Assembly (NCBI GenBank): GCA_026400755.1
Contig: JAPLOM010000022.1
Location: forward strand, 61,901-119,661
Length of the DNA: 57,761 nt
DNA from: Alphaproteobacteria bacterium
GTDB lineage: Bacteria; Pseudomonadota; Alphaproteobacteria; CADEGL01
Direction: 5' to 3'
Below, piece by piece: positions 7,941-17,773 of this stretch (its first letter is position 1; each line of letters begins with the position of its first letter). The notes under the pieces are model-generated. The model was not told the DNA's origin and did no database searches. It saw only the letters and a program-made list of their open reading frames with translations. The position numbers and the translations under genes were made by a program.

Positions 7941-9396
7941 TCTTATGGCGGAGGGAAGCGGCACCGTGAACCTGGACCCGGCGATCGGCGCTCTCGACAT
8001 CCGTGGCCTTGCCGCGGATTCGGGCGCCGTGCATCCCGGTTTCCTATTCGCGGCGCTGACTGGCAGCCGCACGGACGGCCGCACTTATATTGCCGACGCA
8101 CGCAAGCGCGGCGCGGTGGCATTGCTGGGCCGCCCCGATATCGCAGCCGACGCGCAAGGCATGGCCTTCATCGCAGACGCCAACCCGCGCCTGCGCCTAG
8201 CCCGCATGGCCGCCGCCTTCTACGGCGCGCAGCCGCGCACCGTGGCCGCCGTCACCGGCACCAACGGCAAAACCTCGACCGTCACCTTCGCGCGCCAATT
8301 GTGGACCGCGCTCGGCCGCCGCGCGGCCAGCCTCGGCACGCTGGGCGTCGCCGCTCCCGATCTGAACATCGACGAGGGCCTGACCACGCCCGATCCGATC
8401 GCGCTGCACGACATGCTGGCCAAGCTGGCGAAAAGCGGCGTCGACCATGCGGCGTTGGAAGCCTCCAGCCACGGTCTCGACCAATTCCGCCTGGACGGCG
8501 TGCGCGTCTCGCTGGCCGCGTTCACCAACTTGACGCGCGACCATCTGGACTATCACCACGACATGAATGCTTACCGGACAGCCAAGCTGCGGCTGTTCGG
8601 CGAACTGCTGGCGCCGGACGGCGCCGCGGTGCTGAACGCCGACGCGGACGGAGTCGAACATTTCCAGGCGACCTGCGCCGCGCGTGCCTTGCGCGTCCTG
8701 ACTTATGGCGAACGCGGCACGGACCTCAGGCTCGAAGCCGTGGAAGCCCGGCCCAACGGCCAGCGCATCGTTCTGAACGCGGCCGGCACGCGGCACGACA
8801 TCTTCCTGCCGCTGGTCGCGCGCTTCCAGGCCATGAATGCGCTGTGCGCGCTGGGCCTGGTCACCGCCGGCGGCGAAGACATGGATAAGGCCGTGGCGGC
8901 GCTTCCCGCCCTGCACGGCGTTCCCGGCCGCGTCCAGCGCGTTTCGGTCCTGTCCAACGGCGCGGGCATCTATGTCGATTACGCCCACACGCCCGATGCG
9001 CTGGAGACTGTCCTGCGCGCGCTGCGCCCCCATGCGGCGCGCCGCCTGTCGGTCATCTTCGGTTGCGGCGGCGACCGCGATCCGGGCAAGCGGCCGCTGA
9101 TGGGCGACGTCGCGCGGCGACTGGCCGACGACATCTTCGTCACCGACGACAATCCGCGCAGCGAGAACCCGGCCGAGATTCGCCGCCAGATTCTGGCGGC
9201 CTGCCCGGACGCCAAGGAATTCGATTCGCGCGCCGACGCCATCGGCGCCGCCGTTGCCGCCTTGCAAGCGGGCGACGTTCTGGTCGTCGCAGGCAAGGGG
9301 CACGAGCGCTATCAGATCGTCGGCGACAAAGTGCTGCCCTTTGACGACGCGGCGATCGCCGCGGACGCCGCCCGGGCGCGCGGAGGCCGCGCATGA
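7927..9396 (+). CDS. murE: UDP-N-acetylmuramoyl-L-alanyl-D-glutamate--2,6-diaminopimelate ligase
   Basis: 489 residues; ATP-dependent addition of meso-diaminopimelate to UDP-MurNAc-L-Ala-D-Glu in the cytoplasm. The P-loop GTNGKTS has Lys115; DNPR at 408-411 is the meso-DAP selectivity motif, so this is the DAP rather than the lysine enzyme. Mur ligase N-terminal, central and C-terminal domains are all present. The start is uncertain: TTG 7927 gives MRLIDLM, which matches the usual MurE opening, and overlaps ftsI by 14 nt; ATG 7945 would be a non-overlapping alternative. The stop overlaps murF by 4 nt. Confidence 0.94.
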   Translation: MRLIDLMAEGSGTVNLDPAIGALDIRGLAADSGAVHPGFLFAALTGSRTDGRTYIADARKRGAVALLGRPDIAADAQGMAFIADANPRLRLARMAAAFYGAQPRTVAAVTGTNGKTSTVTFARQLWTALGRRAASLGTLGVAAPDLNIDEGLTTPDPIALHDMLAKLAKSGVDHAALEASSHGLDQFRLDGVRVSLAAFTNLTRDHLDYHHDMNAYRTAKLRLFGELLAPDGAAVLNADADGVEHFQATCAARALRVLTYGERGTDLRLEAVEARPNGQRIVLNAAGTRHDIFLPLVARFQAMNALCALGLVTAGGEDMDKAVAALPALHGVPGRVQRVSVLSNGAGIYVDYAHTPDALETVLRALRPHAARRLSVIFGCGGDRDPGKRPLMGDVARRLADDIFVTDDNPRSENPAEIRRQILAACPDAKEFDSRADAIGAAVAALQAGDVLVVAGKGHERYQIVGDKVLPFDDAAIAADAARARGGRA

Positions 9397-10802
9397 CCGC
9401 GCCGCTGTGGACCGCCATCGACGCCGCCGCCGCGACCAAGGGCCAGGCCACCCGGCCCTTCGCCGCCGAAGGCGTCTCCATCGACAGCCGCACGGTCGCC
9501 AAGGGCGACCTGTTCGTGGCTCTGAAGGGCCCCAGCTTCGACGGCCACGATTATGTCGCCGACGCGCTGGCCAAGGGCGCCGCCGCGGCCATCGTGACAC
9601 GCCGGCCCGAAGGCTGCGACGACGCACCTCTTCTTATTGTCGAGAATACCGACGACGCCTTGTCCGGCTTGGCGCGCGCGGCGCGCCGGCGCACCCGCGC
9701 CAAGATCGCAGCCGTCACCGGCAGCGTCGGCAAGACCGGCACGAAGGAAGCGCTGGCGACCGCGTTGGCCGGCCAAGGCAAGACCGCCCATTCACCCGGC
9801 AACCTGAACAACCAGTGGGGCCTGCCGCTGTCGCTGGCGCGCCTGCCGGCCGATGCCGTCTACGGCGTGTTCGAACTGGGCATGAATCACGCCGGCGAGA
9901 TCGCGCAGCTGACCCGCCTGGCGCAGCCGGACGTCGCCATCATCACGACGATCGCGCCGGTACACCTGGAATACTTCAATTCCACCTTCGAGATCGCCGA
10001 GGCCAAGGCCGAGATCTTCGAGGGCATGAGCGGCGGCACCGCGGTGCTCAACCGCGACAACGCCTATTTCCCGCTTCTGGCCGGTCACGCCGCGGGCCGC
10101 GGCGTCGGCCGCGTCGTCGGCTTCGGCGCGCACCCGGACGCCACCGCGCGGCTCCAGGCTTGCGAAGTGGATTCCGACGGCACCTCGGTCAAGGCCAATC
10201 TGGACGGCAAGGAACTGCGTTACTGCCTGGGCCTGCCGGGCCGCCAATGGGCGCTCAGCAGCCTGGCCGTTCTGGCCGCAACGGCGGCACTCGGCGCCGA
10301 CGTCGAGATCGCCATGGAAGCGCTGACGCGCATGGAAGGCTTGGACGGGCGCGGCCGCCGCCACAAGGTTTCGCTGCCCTCCGGCGCCATCAGCCTGATC
10401 GATGAAAGCTACAACGCGAGCCCCGTGTCCATGCGCGCGGCCATCGACGTGCTGGCCGCGTCGAAGCCGGGCGCGGGCGGGCGCCGCATCGCCGTCCTGG
10501 GCGACATGCTGGAATTAGGCCCGAGTTCCGCCGCCATGCACGCGGCCCTGGCCGAAGCGCTGACCGAGAACGGCATCGACCTGGTGTTCCTGGTCGGCAA
10601 GCAGATGGCCGAATTGGAACGCGAATTGCCGCGCGCCATGCGCGGCGGGCGCAGCGCCACCGCCGACGAAGCCGTGCCCCAGATCATCGCGCAGTTGCGC
10701 GAAGGCGACGTCGTCACCGTCAAGGCGTCGCACGGCATCCGCACAGACCGCATCGTCCGCGCGATTCTCGCCGCGGGCCGCGCGGCCCCGACCCGGCATT
10801 GA
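9393..10802 (+). CDS. murF: UDP-N-acetylmuramoyl-tripeptide--D-alanyl-D-alanine ligase
   Basis: 469 residues; adds D-Ala-D-Ala to the UDP-MurNAc tripeptide. The ATP loop reads TGSVGKTGTKE with Lys114; note SVGKTG, the MurF variant of the Mur-ligase P-loop. FELGMNHAGEI and VHLEYF follow, and DESYNASPVSMRAA is the C-terminal family signature. It starts within the murE stop (ATGA) and ends 9 bases before mraY. Substrate D-Ala-D-Ala is supplied by Ddl encoded at 17770. Confidence 0.95.
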   Translation: MTAPLWTAIDAAAATKGQATRPFAAEGVSIDSRTVAKGDLFVALKGPSFDGHDYVADALAKGAAAAIVTRRPEGCDDAPLLIVENTDDALSGLARAARRRTRAKIAAVTGSVGKTGTKEALATALAGQGKTAHSPGNLNNQWGLPLSLARLPADAVYGVFELGMNHAGEIAQLTRLAQPDVAIITTIAPVHLEYFNSTFEIAEAKAEIFEGMSGGTAVLNRDNAYFPLLAGHAAGRGVGRVVGFGAHPDATARLQACEVDSDGTSVKANLDGKELRYCLGLPGRQWALSSLAVLAATAALGADVEIAMEALTRMEGLDGRGRRHKVSLPSGAISLIDESYNASPVSMRAAIDVLAASKPGAGGRRIAVLGDMLELGPSSAAMHAALAEALTENGIDLVFLVGKQMAELERELPRAMRGGRSATADEAVPQIIAQLREGDVVTVKASHGIRTDRIVRAILAAGRAAPTRH

Positions 10803-10811
10803 GGCGCAGAC

Positions 10812-11900
10812 ATGCTCTATAATCTGCTCGCGCCCTACACCCAGGACTTCCCGGCCTTCAACCTGTTCCGGTATCTGACCTTCCGGACGGGCGGCGCGGT
10901 GATCACGTCCCTCGTCATCAGCTTCGTCCTGGGTCCGCGCCTGATCGCGTGGCTGCGCCGCGTGCAGGTGCACGGCCAGCCGATCCGCGAAGACGGCCCG
11001 CCCGACCATCTTCTGCGCAAAAAGGGCACGCCCACCATGGGCGGGTTCCTGATCCTGATCGCGCTGACCGTCAGCACGGTCCTGTGGGCCGACATCAGCA
11101 ACGGTTACGTCTGGGCGGTTCTTATGGTCGCCGTGGGCTTCGGCGCCGTCGGCGGCGCGGACGATTTCATGAAGCTGACCAAGCGCAACAGCAAGGGCCT
11201 GCCCGGCCGCCTGAAGATGCTGTGGCAGGTCCTGATCTCTCTAGGCGCCACGATCTGGATCGTCTCGCTGGCCAACCCCGCGCTGTCCACCAGCCTGGCC
11301 GTGCCGTTCATCAAGGCGCTCTTGATCGACCTGGGCTGGTTCTTCATCCCCTTCGCCATCTTCGTGATGGTGGGTGCCTCGAACGCGGTGAATCTGACCG
11401 ACGGTCTGGACGGCCTGGCCATCGTGCCGGTGATGATCGCGGCGGGCGTGTTCGGCTTCATCGCCTACCTGGTCGGCAACCTGGTCTTCGCCAACTACCT
11501 GCAGATCCACTATGTCGCCGGCACTGGCGAGCTGGCCGTGCTGTGCGGCGCCCTGGTCGGCGCCAGCCTGGGCTTCCTGTGGTTCAACGCGCCGCCCGCC
11601 ATGGTCTTCATGGGCGACACGGGCTCGCTGTCCATGGGCGGGGCGCTGGGCGCCATCAGCGTCGTCATCAAGCACGAACTGGTGCTGGCCATCGTCGGCG
11701 GCCTGTTCGTGCTGGAAACCATCTCGGTCATCGTCCAGGTCGCGTCATTCAAGCTGACCGGCAAGCGCGTCTTCCGCATGGCGCCGCTGCACCATCACTT
11801 CGAGCAGAAGGGATGGGCGGAATCGACCATCGTCATCCGCTTCTGGATCATCGCCTCCATCCTGGCCCTGGCCGGCCTCGCCACGCTGAAACTGCGGTGA
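10812..11900 (+). CDS. mraY: Phospho-N-acetylmuramoyl-pentapeptide transferase MraY
   Basis: 362 residues, polytopic inner-membrane enzyme making lipid I from UDP-MurNAc-pentapeptide and undecaprenyl phosphate. Family signatures in order: KKGTPTMGG in the first cytoplasmic loop, the GGADDFMK aspartate pair, [22 protein letters not shown] and the histidine motif PLHHHFE near the C-terminus. About ten membrane segments. Length equals the E. coli enzyme within a few residues. ATG 10812 follows murF by 9 bases. Confidence 0.96.
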   Translation: MLYNLLAPYTQDFPAFNLFRYLTFRTGGAVITSLVISFVLGPRLIAWLRRVQVHGQPIREDGPPDHLLRKKGTPTMGGFLILIALTVSTVLWADISNGYVWAVLMVAVGFGAVGGADDFMKLTKRNSKGLPGRLKMLWQVLISLGATIWIVSLANPALSTSLAVPFIKALLIDLGWFFIPFAIFVMVGASNAVNLTDGLDGLAIVPVMIAAGVFGFIAYLVGNLVFANYLQIHYVAGTGELAVLCGALVGASLGFLWFNAPPAMVFMGDTGSLSMGGALGAISVVIKHELVLAIVGGLFVLETISVIVQVASFKLTGKRVFRMAPLHHHFEQKGWAESTIVIRFWIIASILALAGLATLKLR

Positions 11901-11913
11901 GGGCGCGGCGCGC

Positions 11914-13314
11914 ATGATCGACCTTTCCTTCCTCGCCAATAAGCGCATCGCGGTGCTGGGGCTCGGCCGCTCCGGTTACAACGCCGCGCGTTCGCTGATG
12001 GCGGGCAAGGCCGTGGTCATGGCGTGGGACGACGACGCCAAGCGGCGCGAGACCTGCGCCGCGGGCGGCATGCCCATCGTCGACCCGTCGGGTCTGGACT
12101 GGTCCAAGATGGACATGCTGGTGCTGAGCCCCGGCATCCCGCACCGTTTCCCGAAGCCGCATCCGGTGGCGCAAGCCGCGCGCGACGCGGGCGTCGCCAT
12201 CGTCTCGGACGTGGAGCTTCTGGCGCGCGCGCAACCCGACGCCACCTACATCGGCATCACCGGCACCAACGGCAAGTCGACCACCACCTCGCTGATCGGC
12301 CACATCCTGGAATCGGCGGGCTGCAAGGTGGCCGTGGGCGGCAATCTGGGCACGCCCGCCCTCACCCTGCCCGCACTCGGCGCGGACGGCGTCTATGTGC
12401 TGGAGATGTCGTCCTACCAACTCGAGATCACGCCCTCGCCCGTTTTCGACGTGGCGCTGTTGCTGAACATCAGCCCCGACCATTTGGACCGCCACGGCGG
12501 CATGACGGGCTACATCGCCGCCAAGCGCGCGATCTTCCACGGCGCGCGCACGGCCATCGTCGGCATCGACGACGAACATTCGCGCGCCATTCGCGCCGCG
12601 CTGGCGCAAGGCGACGGCATCAAAACCATTCCCGTCTCGGGCATCGACGCGACGCCGGGCGGCGTCTATGTCGAGGCCGGCCAACTGATCGATGACATGG
12701 CGGACAGCGCCGAGCGCGTGGCCGACCTGACCCAGGCGCGCGCTCTGCCCGGCGTGCACAACGGTCAGAACGCCGCCGCGGCCTATGCCGCGGTGCGCGC
12801 CATCGACATGGGCCGCGATTCCGCCGCGCGCGGCATCGTGACCTTCCCGGGCCTGGCACACCGGCAAGAGTTGATCGCGACCATCCGCGGCGTGCGCTAC
12901 ATCAACGACAGCAAGGCCACCAACGCCGACGCGACCGCGCGCGCGCTGGCCTGCTACGACACCATCTATTGGATCGCGGGCGGCGTGGCCAAGGAAGGCG
13001 GCATCGATTCGCTCGGGCCTCTGCATCCGCGCATCGCGCACGCGTTCCTGATCGGCGCCGCCGCCGAGCCGTTCGGGCGGACGCTCGCCAGCAAGGTGCA
13101 AACGACCCAGTCGGGCGACCTGGCTACGGCCGTGCGCCAGGCCCACGCCATGGCCCAACAGTCTTCGCGCAAGCCGGCCGTCGTTCTTTTGTCGCCGGCC
13201 TGCGCCTCGTTCGACCAGTTCGACAATTTCGAGGCGCGGGGCGAGGCGTTCCGAAATCTGGTCCTGGCCTTGAACGGCGACGCCGAGCCTCATCGCGGGG
13301 GGGCCGCGGCATGA
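11914..13314 (+). CDS. murD: UDP-N-acetylmuramoylalanine--D-glutamate ligase
   Basis: 466 residues; adds D-Glu to UDP-MurNAc-L-Ala. An N-terminal Rossmann-like UDP-binding region (VLGLGRSGYNAARSL) is followed by the ATP loop ITGTNGKSTTTSL at about residues 113-125, EMSSYQLE, NISPDHLDRH and the C-terminal motif VVLLSPACASFDQFDNFEARG. All three Mur ligase domains are intact, in contrast to murC downstream. The stop overlaps ftsW by 4 nt (ATGA). Confidence 0.95.
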   Translation: MIDLSFLANKRIAVLGLGRSGYNAARSLMAGKAVVMAWDDDAKRRETCAAGGMPIVDPSGLDWSKMDMLVLSPGIPHRFPKPHPVAQAARDAGVAIVSDVELLARAQPDATYIGITGTNGKSTTTSLIGHILESAGCKVAVGGNLGTPALTLPALGADGVYVLEMSSYQLEITPSPVFDVALLLNISPDHLDRHGGMTGYIAAKRAIFHGARTAIVGIDDEHSRAIRAALAQGDGIKTIPVSGIDATPGGVYVEAGQLIDDMADSAERVADLTQARALPGVHNGQNAAAAYAAVRAIDMGRDSAARGIVTFPGLAHRQELIATIRGVRYINDSKATNADATARALACYDTIYWIAGGVAKEGGIDSLGPLHPRIAHAFLIGAAAEPFGRTLASKVQTTQSGDLATAVRQAHAMAQQSSRKPAVVLLSPACASFDQFDNFEARGEAFRNLVLALNGDAEPHRGGAAA

Positions 13315-14435
13315 GCCCCTTCGCACGCAACAACACGAGTGCCTTGGGCCGGTGGTGGTGGACCGTCGACCGCTGGACGCTGGCCGCGCTGGCCGGCCTG
13401 ATCGCGGTCGGCGCCATGCTGACCTTCGCGGCCAGCCCGTCGGTCGCGCACCGCATCGGGCTGGAACCGCTCTATTTCGTGCGTCGCCAACTCATGTATA
13501 TGCCACTGGCCGCGGCCATCATGGTGGGCGTGTCGCTTCTGTCCGTGCGCGACATTCGCCGCCTGGCCGCCATCGTTCTTCTAGTCGGCGTGCTGTTCAT
13601 GGCGCTGTCACCCATCGTGGGCATGGAGATCAAGGGCGCCAAGCGTTGGATCGCGCTCGGGCCCCTGTCGTTGCAGCCCTCGGAGTTCGTGAAACCCGCC
13701 TTCGCCGTGATCGCGGCCTGGCTGTTCTCCAGCGAGCGCCTGCGCGCGGGCATCCCCGGCAACACGATCTCGATCGCGCTGTTCCTTCTGATCGTGCTGC
13801 TCTTAGTGCGCCAGCCCGATTTCGGGATGATCGTGGTCATCTCCGTCGTCTGGTTCACCCAGTTCTTCCTGGCCGGCCTGCCGTTCCTGTGGGTGGCGGC
13901 GTTCGGCCTGCTGGGCGCGGGCGGCGGCATCGGCGCCTATATCGCCTTCCCCCACGTGGCCAGCCGCATCGACCGCTTCCTCGATCCCGCGTCGGGCGAC
14001 ACCTACCAGATATCGACCGCGCTGCAGGCCTTCACCTCGGGCGGCTGGTTCGGCCGCGGCCCCGGCGAAGGCATCGTGAAGACCATCATCCCCGACGCGC
14101 ACAGCGACTTCGTCTTCGCGGTGGCGGGCGAGGAGTTTGGTCTGTTCGCGTGCCTCCTGATCATCAGCCTGTTCGCCTTCGTCGTCCTGCGCGGCTTCAC
14201 CAAGCTGCTGAAGGAATCGGACCTGTTCGTCCTTCTAGCCACGGGCGGGCTCCTGACCCAGTTCGGCTTGCAGGCCTTCATCAATATGGCGTCCACGCTG
14301 AGCCTCATGCCGACCAAGGGCATGACGCTGCCCTTCATCAGCTATGGCGGCTCGTCACTTCTGGCCTTGGCCTTCGCCATGGGCATGGTGCTGGGTTTCC
14401 TCAGGCGCCGCAGCGCCACGGGTGGTCGCGCATGA
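13311..14435 (+). CDS. ftsW: Septal peptidoglycan polymerase FtsW
   Basis: 374 residues, SEDS-family glycosyltransferase that polymerises lipid II at the septum with FtsI. About ten membrane helices. Signatures: KGAKRWIALGPLSLQPSEF (SEDS hallmark), a large periplasmic loop with DPASGDTYQ, PDAHSDFVFAVAGEEFG and LPFISYGGSSLL near the C-terminus. ATG 13311 overlaps the murD stop by 4 nt and matches the family N-terminus; the frame is open further upstream but only as a shadow of murD. The stop overlaps murG by 4 nt. Confidence 0.95.
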   Translation: MSPFARNNTSALGRWWWTVDRWTLAALAGLIAVGAMLTFAASPSVAHRIGLEPLYFVRRQLMYMPLAAAIMVGVSLLSVRDIRRLAAIVLLVGVLFMALSPIVGMEIKGAKRWIALGPLSLQPSEFVKPAFAVIAAWLFSSERLRAGIPGNTISIALFLLIVLLLVRQPDFGMIVVISVVWFTQFFLAGLPFLWVAAFGLLGAGGGIGAYIAFPHVASRIDRFLDPASGDTYQISTALQAFTSGGWFGRGPGEGIVKTIIPDAHSDFVFAVAGEEFGLFACLLIISLFAFVVLRGFTKLLKESDLFVLLATGGLLTQFGLQAFINMASTLSLMPTKGMTLPFISYGGSSLLALAFAMGMVLGFLRRRSATGGRA

Positions 14436-15547
14436 GCGGCGAGCGCAAGGTCCTCCTGGCTGCGGGCGGTACCGGCGGGCACATGTTCCCGGCGGAAGCG
14501 CTGGCGCATGAGCTGCTGGCGCGCGGCGTGCGCCCGTCGCTGATGACCGACCGGCGCGGCGCGTCCGTGCCGGCCGCCTTATCCTCCATCGAGATTCATC
14601 GCGTGCGCGCGGGTGGCGTCGCCAGTGGCAGCATCGTGAAGCGCATGGCCGGTATGGCCTCGCTTTTGTGCGGCATGTTGGAAGCGCGGCGCATCGTCCG
14701 CCACATCCGGCCCGACGCCGTGGTGGGCTTCGGCGGCTATGCCTCCCTCCCCGCCATGATGGCGGCCACGGGTGCGGGCGTGCCCGCCATGATCCACGAA
14801 CAGAACGCCGTGCTGGGCCGCGCCAACCGCATGGTGGCGTCCCGCGTGCGCCGCATCGCCACCTCGTTCGAGAAAGTCTCGGGCCTGCGCGAGGCGGATC
14901 GCGCCAAGATCCGCCTGACCGGCAACCCGGTGCGCGCCGAGATCGCCGCCGTGGGACCGTACGAAGCGCCGACGGCCGGCGGCGAGCTGCGCGTGCTGGT
15001 CTTCGGCGGCAGCCTAGGCGCCTCAGTCTTCGGCCGCGTCGTGCCCGCAGCCATGGAGAAGCTCGACGCAAGCCTGCGCAAGCGCCTGCGCATTGTGCAG
15101 CAATGCCGCGCCGAGGATCTGGACCGCGTGGCCGCATCCTATAAGTCGCTCGGCATCGAGGCCGAGACGCGCAAATTTTTCGACGACATGCCGCGCCGAC
15201 TGGGCTGGGCCCAGCTCGTGCTGTGCCGCGCGGGCGCCTCGACCATCGCTGAGTTGGCCGCCGCCGGACGGCCGGCCCTGCTGGTGCCCTATCCGCATGC
15301 GACCGACGACCATCAGACCGCGAACGCCAAGGCGCTGGAAGCAGCGGGCGGCGTCTGGGTCATGCCCGAGCGCGAGATGACTGCTGAAAGCCTGGCCGCT
15401 TCGCTGGCCGAAAAATTGTCCAACCCCGTCCTGCTGGGCACCGCCGCCATGGCGCTGCGCGCGGGCGCGCGCAAGGACGCCGCGCGGGCGTTGGCCGACC
15501 AGGTCGCCGCCCTGATGGACCATCCGGTGCGGGAGAAGGCGGCATGA
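14432..15547 (+). CDS. murG: UDP-GlcNAc:lipid I N-acetylglucosaminyltransferase MurG
   Basis: 371 residues; peripheral membrane GT28 enzyme converting lipid I to lipid II. The N-terminal loop [12 protein letters not shown] at about 10-21 and [12 protein letters not shown] and [11 protein letters not shown] in the N-domain are diagnostic; the C-domain has [12 protein letters not shown] and [27 protein letters not shown] 14432 sits in the ftsW stop. The end is normal, but just behind it the murC start region is disrupted (see murC). Confidence 0.95.
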   Translation: MSGERKVLLAAGGTGGHMFPAEALAHELLARGVRPSLMTDRRGASVPAALSSIEIHRVRAGGVASGSIVKRMAGMASLLCGMLEARRIVRHIRPDAVVGFGGYASLPAMMAATGAGVPAMIHEQNAVLGRANRMVASRVRRIATSFEKVSGLREADRAKIRLTGNPVRAEIAAVGPYEAPTAGGELRVLVFGGSLGASVFGRVVPAAMEKLDASLRKRLRIVQQCRAEDLDRVAASYKSLGIEAETRKFFDDMPRRLGWAQLVLCRAGASTIAELAAAGRPALLVPYPHATDDHQTANAKALEAAGGVWVMPEREMTAESLAASLAEKLSNPVLLGTAAMALRAGARKDAARALADQVAALMDHPVREKAA

Positions 15548-15548
15548 G

Positions 15549-16856
15549 GCCAACGTCAAGCGCCTGCAGAAGCTGGGCATTCGCACCTTCGTCGGCCACA
15601 AAGCCGAGAATTTGGGCGACGCCGAGGTGGTGGTGGTTTCCTCGGCGGTGAAATCCGACAACCCGGAAGTCGCCGACGCGCGCTCGCGCCTGATCCCGGT
15701 CGTGCGCCGCGCCGAGATGCTGGGCGAGCTGATGCGCCTCAAATGGGCTGTCGCCATCGGCGGCACCCACGGCAAGACCACCACGACGTCGATGGTGGGC
15801 GCCGTGCTGGACGCCGCCGACATCGATCCCACCGTCATTAACGGCGGCATCATCAACGCCTATGGCACCAACGCGCGCCTGGGTGCGGGCGAATGGATGG
15901 TGGTCGAGGCCGACGAATCCGACGGCACGTTCACCAAGCTGCCCGCGACCATCGCCGTGGTCACCAACATCGATCCCGAGCACATGGATCACTATGGCGA
16001 TTTCGATTCGCTGCGCTGCGCCTTCGACGCCTTCGTGCAGAACGTGCCGTTCTACGGCTTCGCCATCCTGTGCATCGACCATCCCGAGGTGCAGGCCATG
16101 ATCCCGCGCGTCTCGGACCGCCGGATCGTGACCTATGGCATGAGCCCGCAGGCCGACGTGCGCGCGACCAACATCGAGATGGGGCCGGACGGCTCGACCT
16201 ACGATGTCACCATCGTCGACCGCATGCAGGACACGACGCGCACGATCCAGGGCATGAAGCTGCCCATGGTCGGGCGGCACAACGTGCAGAACTCACTGGC
16301 CGCCATTGCCGTCGCGCACGAGATGCACGTGCCCGACGAGACCATCCGCAAGGCGCTGGCCAACTTCAGCGGCGTGAAGCGCCGCTTCACCCGCACGGGC
16401 GAGGCCAACGGGATCACCGTGATCGACGATTACGGCCATCATCCGGTCGAGATCCTGGCCGTCTTGGCCGCCGCGCGCACCGCGACCCGGGGCGGCGTGA
16501 TCGCCGTCGTCCAGCCGCACCGCTACACGCGCCTGTCCAGCCTGTTCGAGGAGTTCTGCTCCTGCTTCAACGACGCCGACACGGTGATCGTGGCCGACGT
16601 CTATGCCGCAGGCGAGAAGCCGATCGAGGGCGCCGACCGCGACGCGCTGGTCGAAGGCTTGCGCCGGCGCGGCCACCGCCATGTGCTGCCGCTGGCCGAC
16701 CGCGCTTCACTGGCCGAGACGGTCGCAAGCGTGGCCAAGCCGGGTGACCTCGTGGTCTGCCTCGGCGCGGGCGACATCACCTATTGGGCCGCGGCCCTGC
16801 CGGACGAGCTGCAGGCGCTGACAGCGCCGGGCAAGCGCGCGGGGGGCGCCGCATGA
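15549..16856 (+). pseudogene. murC: UDP-N-acetylmuramate--L-alanine ligase MurC, 5' truncated
   Basis: MurC-like coding begins abruptly at 15549 ([19 protein letters not shown]...) and is then intact to the stop: ATP loop [32 protein letters not shown] and [10 protein letters not shown] are present, about 435 residues from 15549. Missing are the first ~40 residues of the family, including the N-terminal FVGIGGIGMS Rossmann loop that binds the UDP moiety. An ATG at 15544 overlapping the murG stop looks like the original start, but its frame differs from the MurC frame, so a frame-breaking deletion of about 120-130 bases is inferred. The first usable in-frame start is TTG 15612, leaving 414 residues. 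murC is essential, so assembly error, a second copy, or a real lesion are all open. Confidence 0.85.
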
Positions 16857-17773
16857 TGGCCGCACGCGCCCATACGCCGTCCCTGATCGAACGCCTGCCC
16901 ACCGTGCGCGGGCGCTACAGCGAGGATTCGCATCTCTCACGCGTGACCTGGTTCGGCGTCGGCGGGCCGGCCGAAGTGATGTACCGCCCGGCCGACCGCG
17001 ACGATCTGGCCGCGTTCCTCGCGGACAAGCCGGACGACGTACCAGTCACCGTGATCGGCGTCGGCTCAAACCTGCTGGTGCGCGACGGCGGCATTCCGGG
17101 CGTCGTCATCCGCCTGGGCAAGGGCTTCGTCGAAGCGACCTGCGACGGCGAGACGGTGCGCGCGGGCGCGGGCGCGCTCGACGCCAACGTGGCGCGGGCA
17201 GCAGCGGAAGCCGGGCTCGAAGGACTCGAGTTCTATTCCGGCATCCCAGGGACCATCGGCGGCGCCTTGCGTATGAACGCGGGCGCCTACGGCGTCGAGA
17301 CCAAGGACGTGCTGGTCTCCGCCGAGGCCGTCGATCTTTCGGGCCGCGTACACATGGTGGACGCGCAGACGCTCGGTCTCAGCTACCGCCATTCAGACGC
17401 GCCCGCGGACTGGATCTTCACCGCCGCGATCTTCCGCGCGAAACCGGGTGAGCGCGTCGCCATCGGCACGCGCATGGAAGAGATCCAGGCCAGCCGCGAA
17501 GCGACCCAGCCGATCCGCAGCCGCACGGGCGGCAGCACCTTCAAGAATCCGCCCGGCGAGAAGGCCTGGCAGTTGATCGAGCGCGCCGGTTGCCGCGGCC
17601 TCACCCGCGGGGGCGTCATGGTGTCCGAGAAACATTGCAACTTTCTGATCAACACGGGCGGCGCGACCGCGGCCGAGCTGGAAGGCCTGGGCGAGGACGT
17701 CCGCCGCCGCGTGCGTGAGGCGACCGGCATCACGCTCGAATGGGAGATCAAGCGCGTGGGAGTGCCGCGATGA
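16853..17773 (+). CDS. murB: UDP-N-acetylenolpyruvoylglucosamine reductase
   Basis: 306 residues; FAD- and NADPH-dependent reduction of UDP-GlcNAc-enolpyruvate to UDP-MurNAc, the step before MurC. The FAD-binding domain shows [26 protein letters not shown] and [19 protein letters not shown]; the C-domain has [12 protein letters not shown] and EKHCNFLIN. The short C-domain form indicates a type II MurB, usual for alphaproteobacteria. ATG 16853 lies in the murC stop (ATGATG allows 16853 or 16856). The stop overlaps ddl by 4 nt. Confidence 0.95.
   Translation: MMAARAHTPSLIERLPTVRGRYSEDSHLSRVTWFGVGGPAEVMYRPADRDDLAAFLADKPDDVPVTVIGVGSNLLVRDGGIPGVVIRLGKGFVEATCDGETVRAGAGALDANVARAAAEAGLEGLEFYSGIPGTIGGALRMNAGAYGVETKDVLVSAEAVDLSGRVHMVDAQTLGLSYRHSDAPADWIFTAAIFRAKPGERVAIGTRMEEIQASREATQPIRSRTGGSTFKNPPGEKAWQLIERAGCRGLTRGGVMVSEKHCNFLINTGGATAAELEGLGEDVRRRVREATGITLEWEIKRVGVPR

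Noticed and set aside
12969-13310. Longer FtsW starting inside murD
   Set aside because: The extra residues are the out-of-frame murD sequence; the ATGA overlap at 13311 gives the normal FtsW start.
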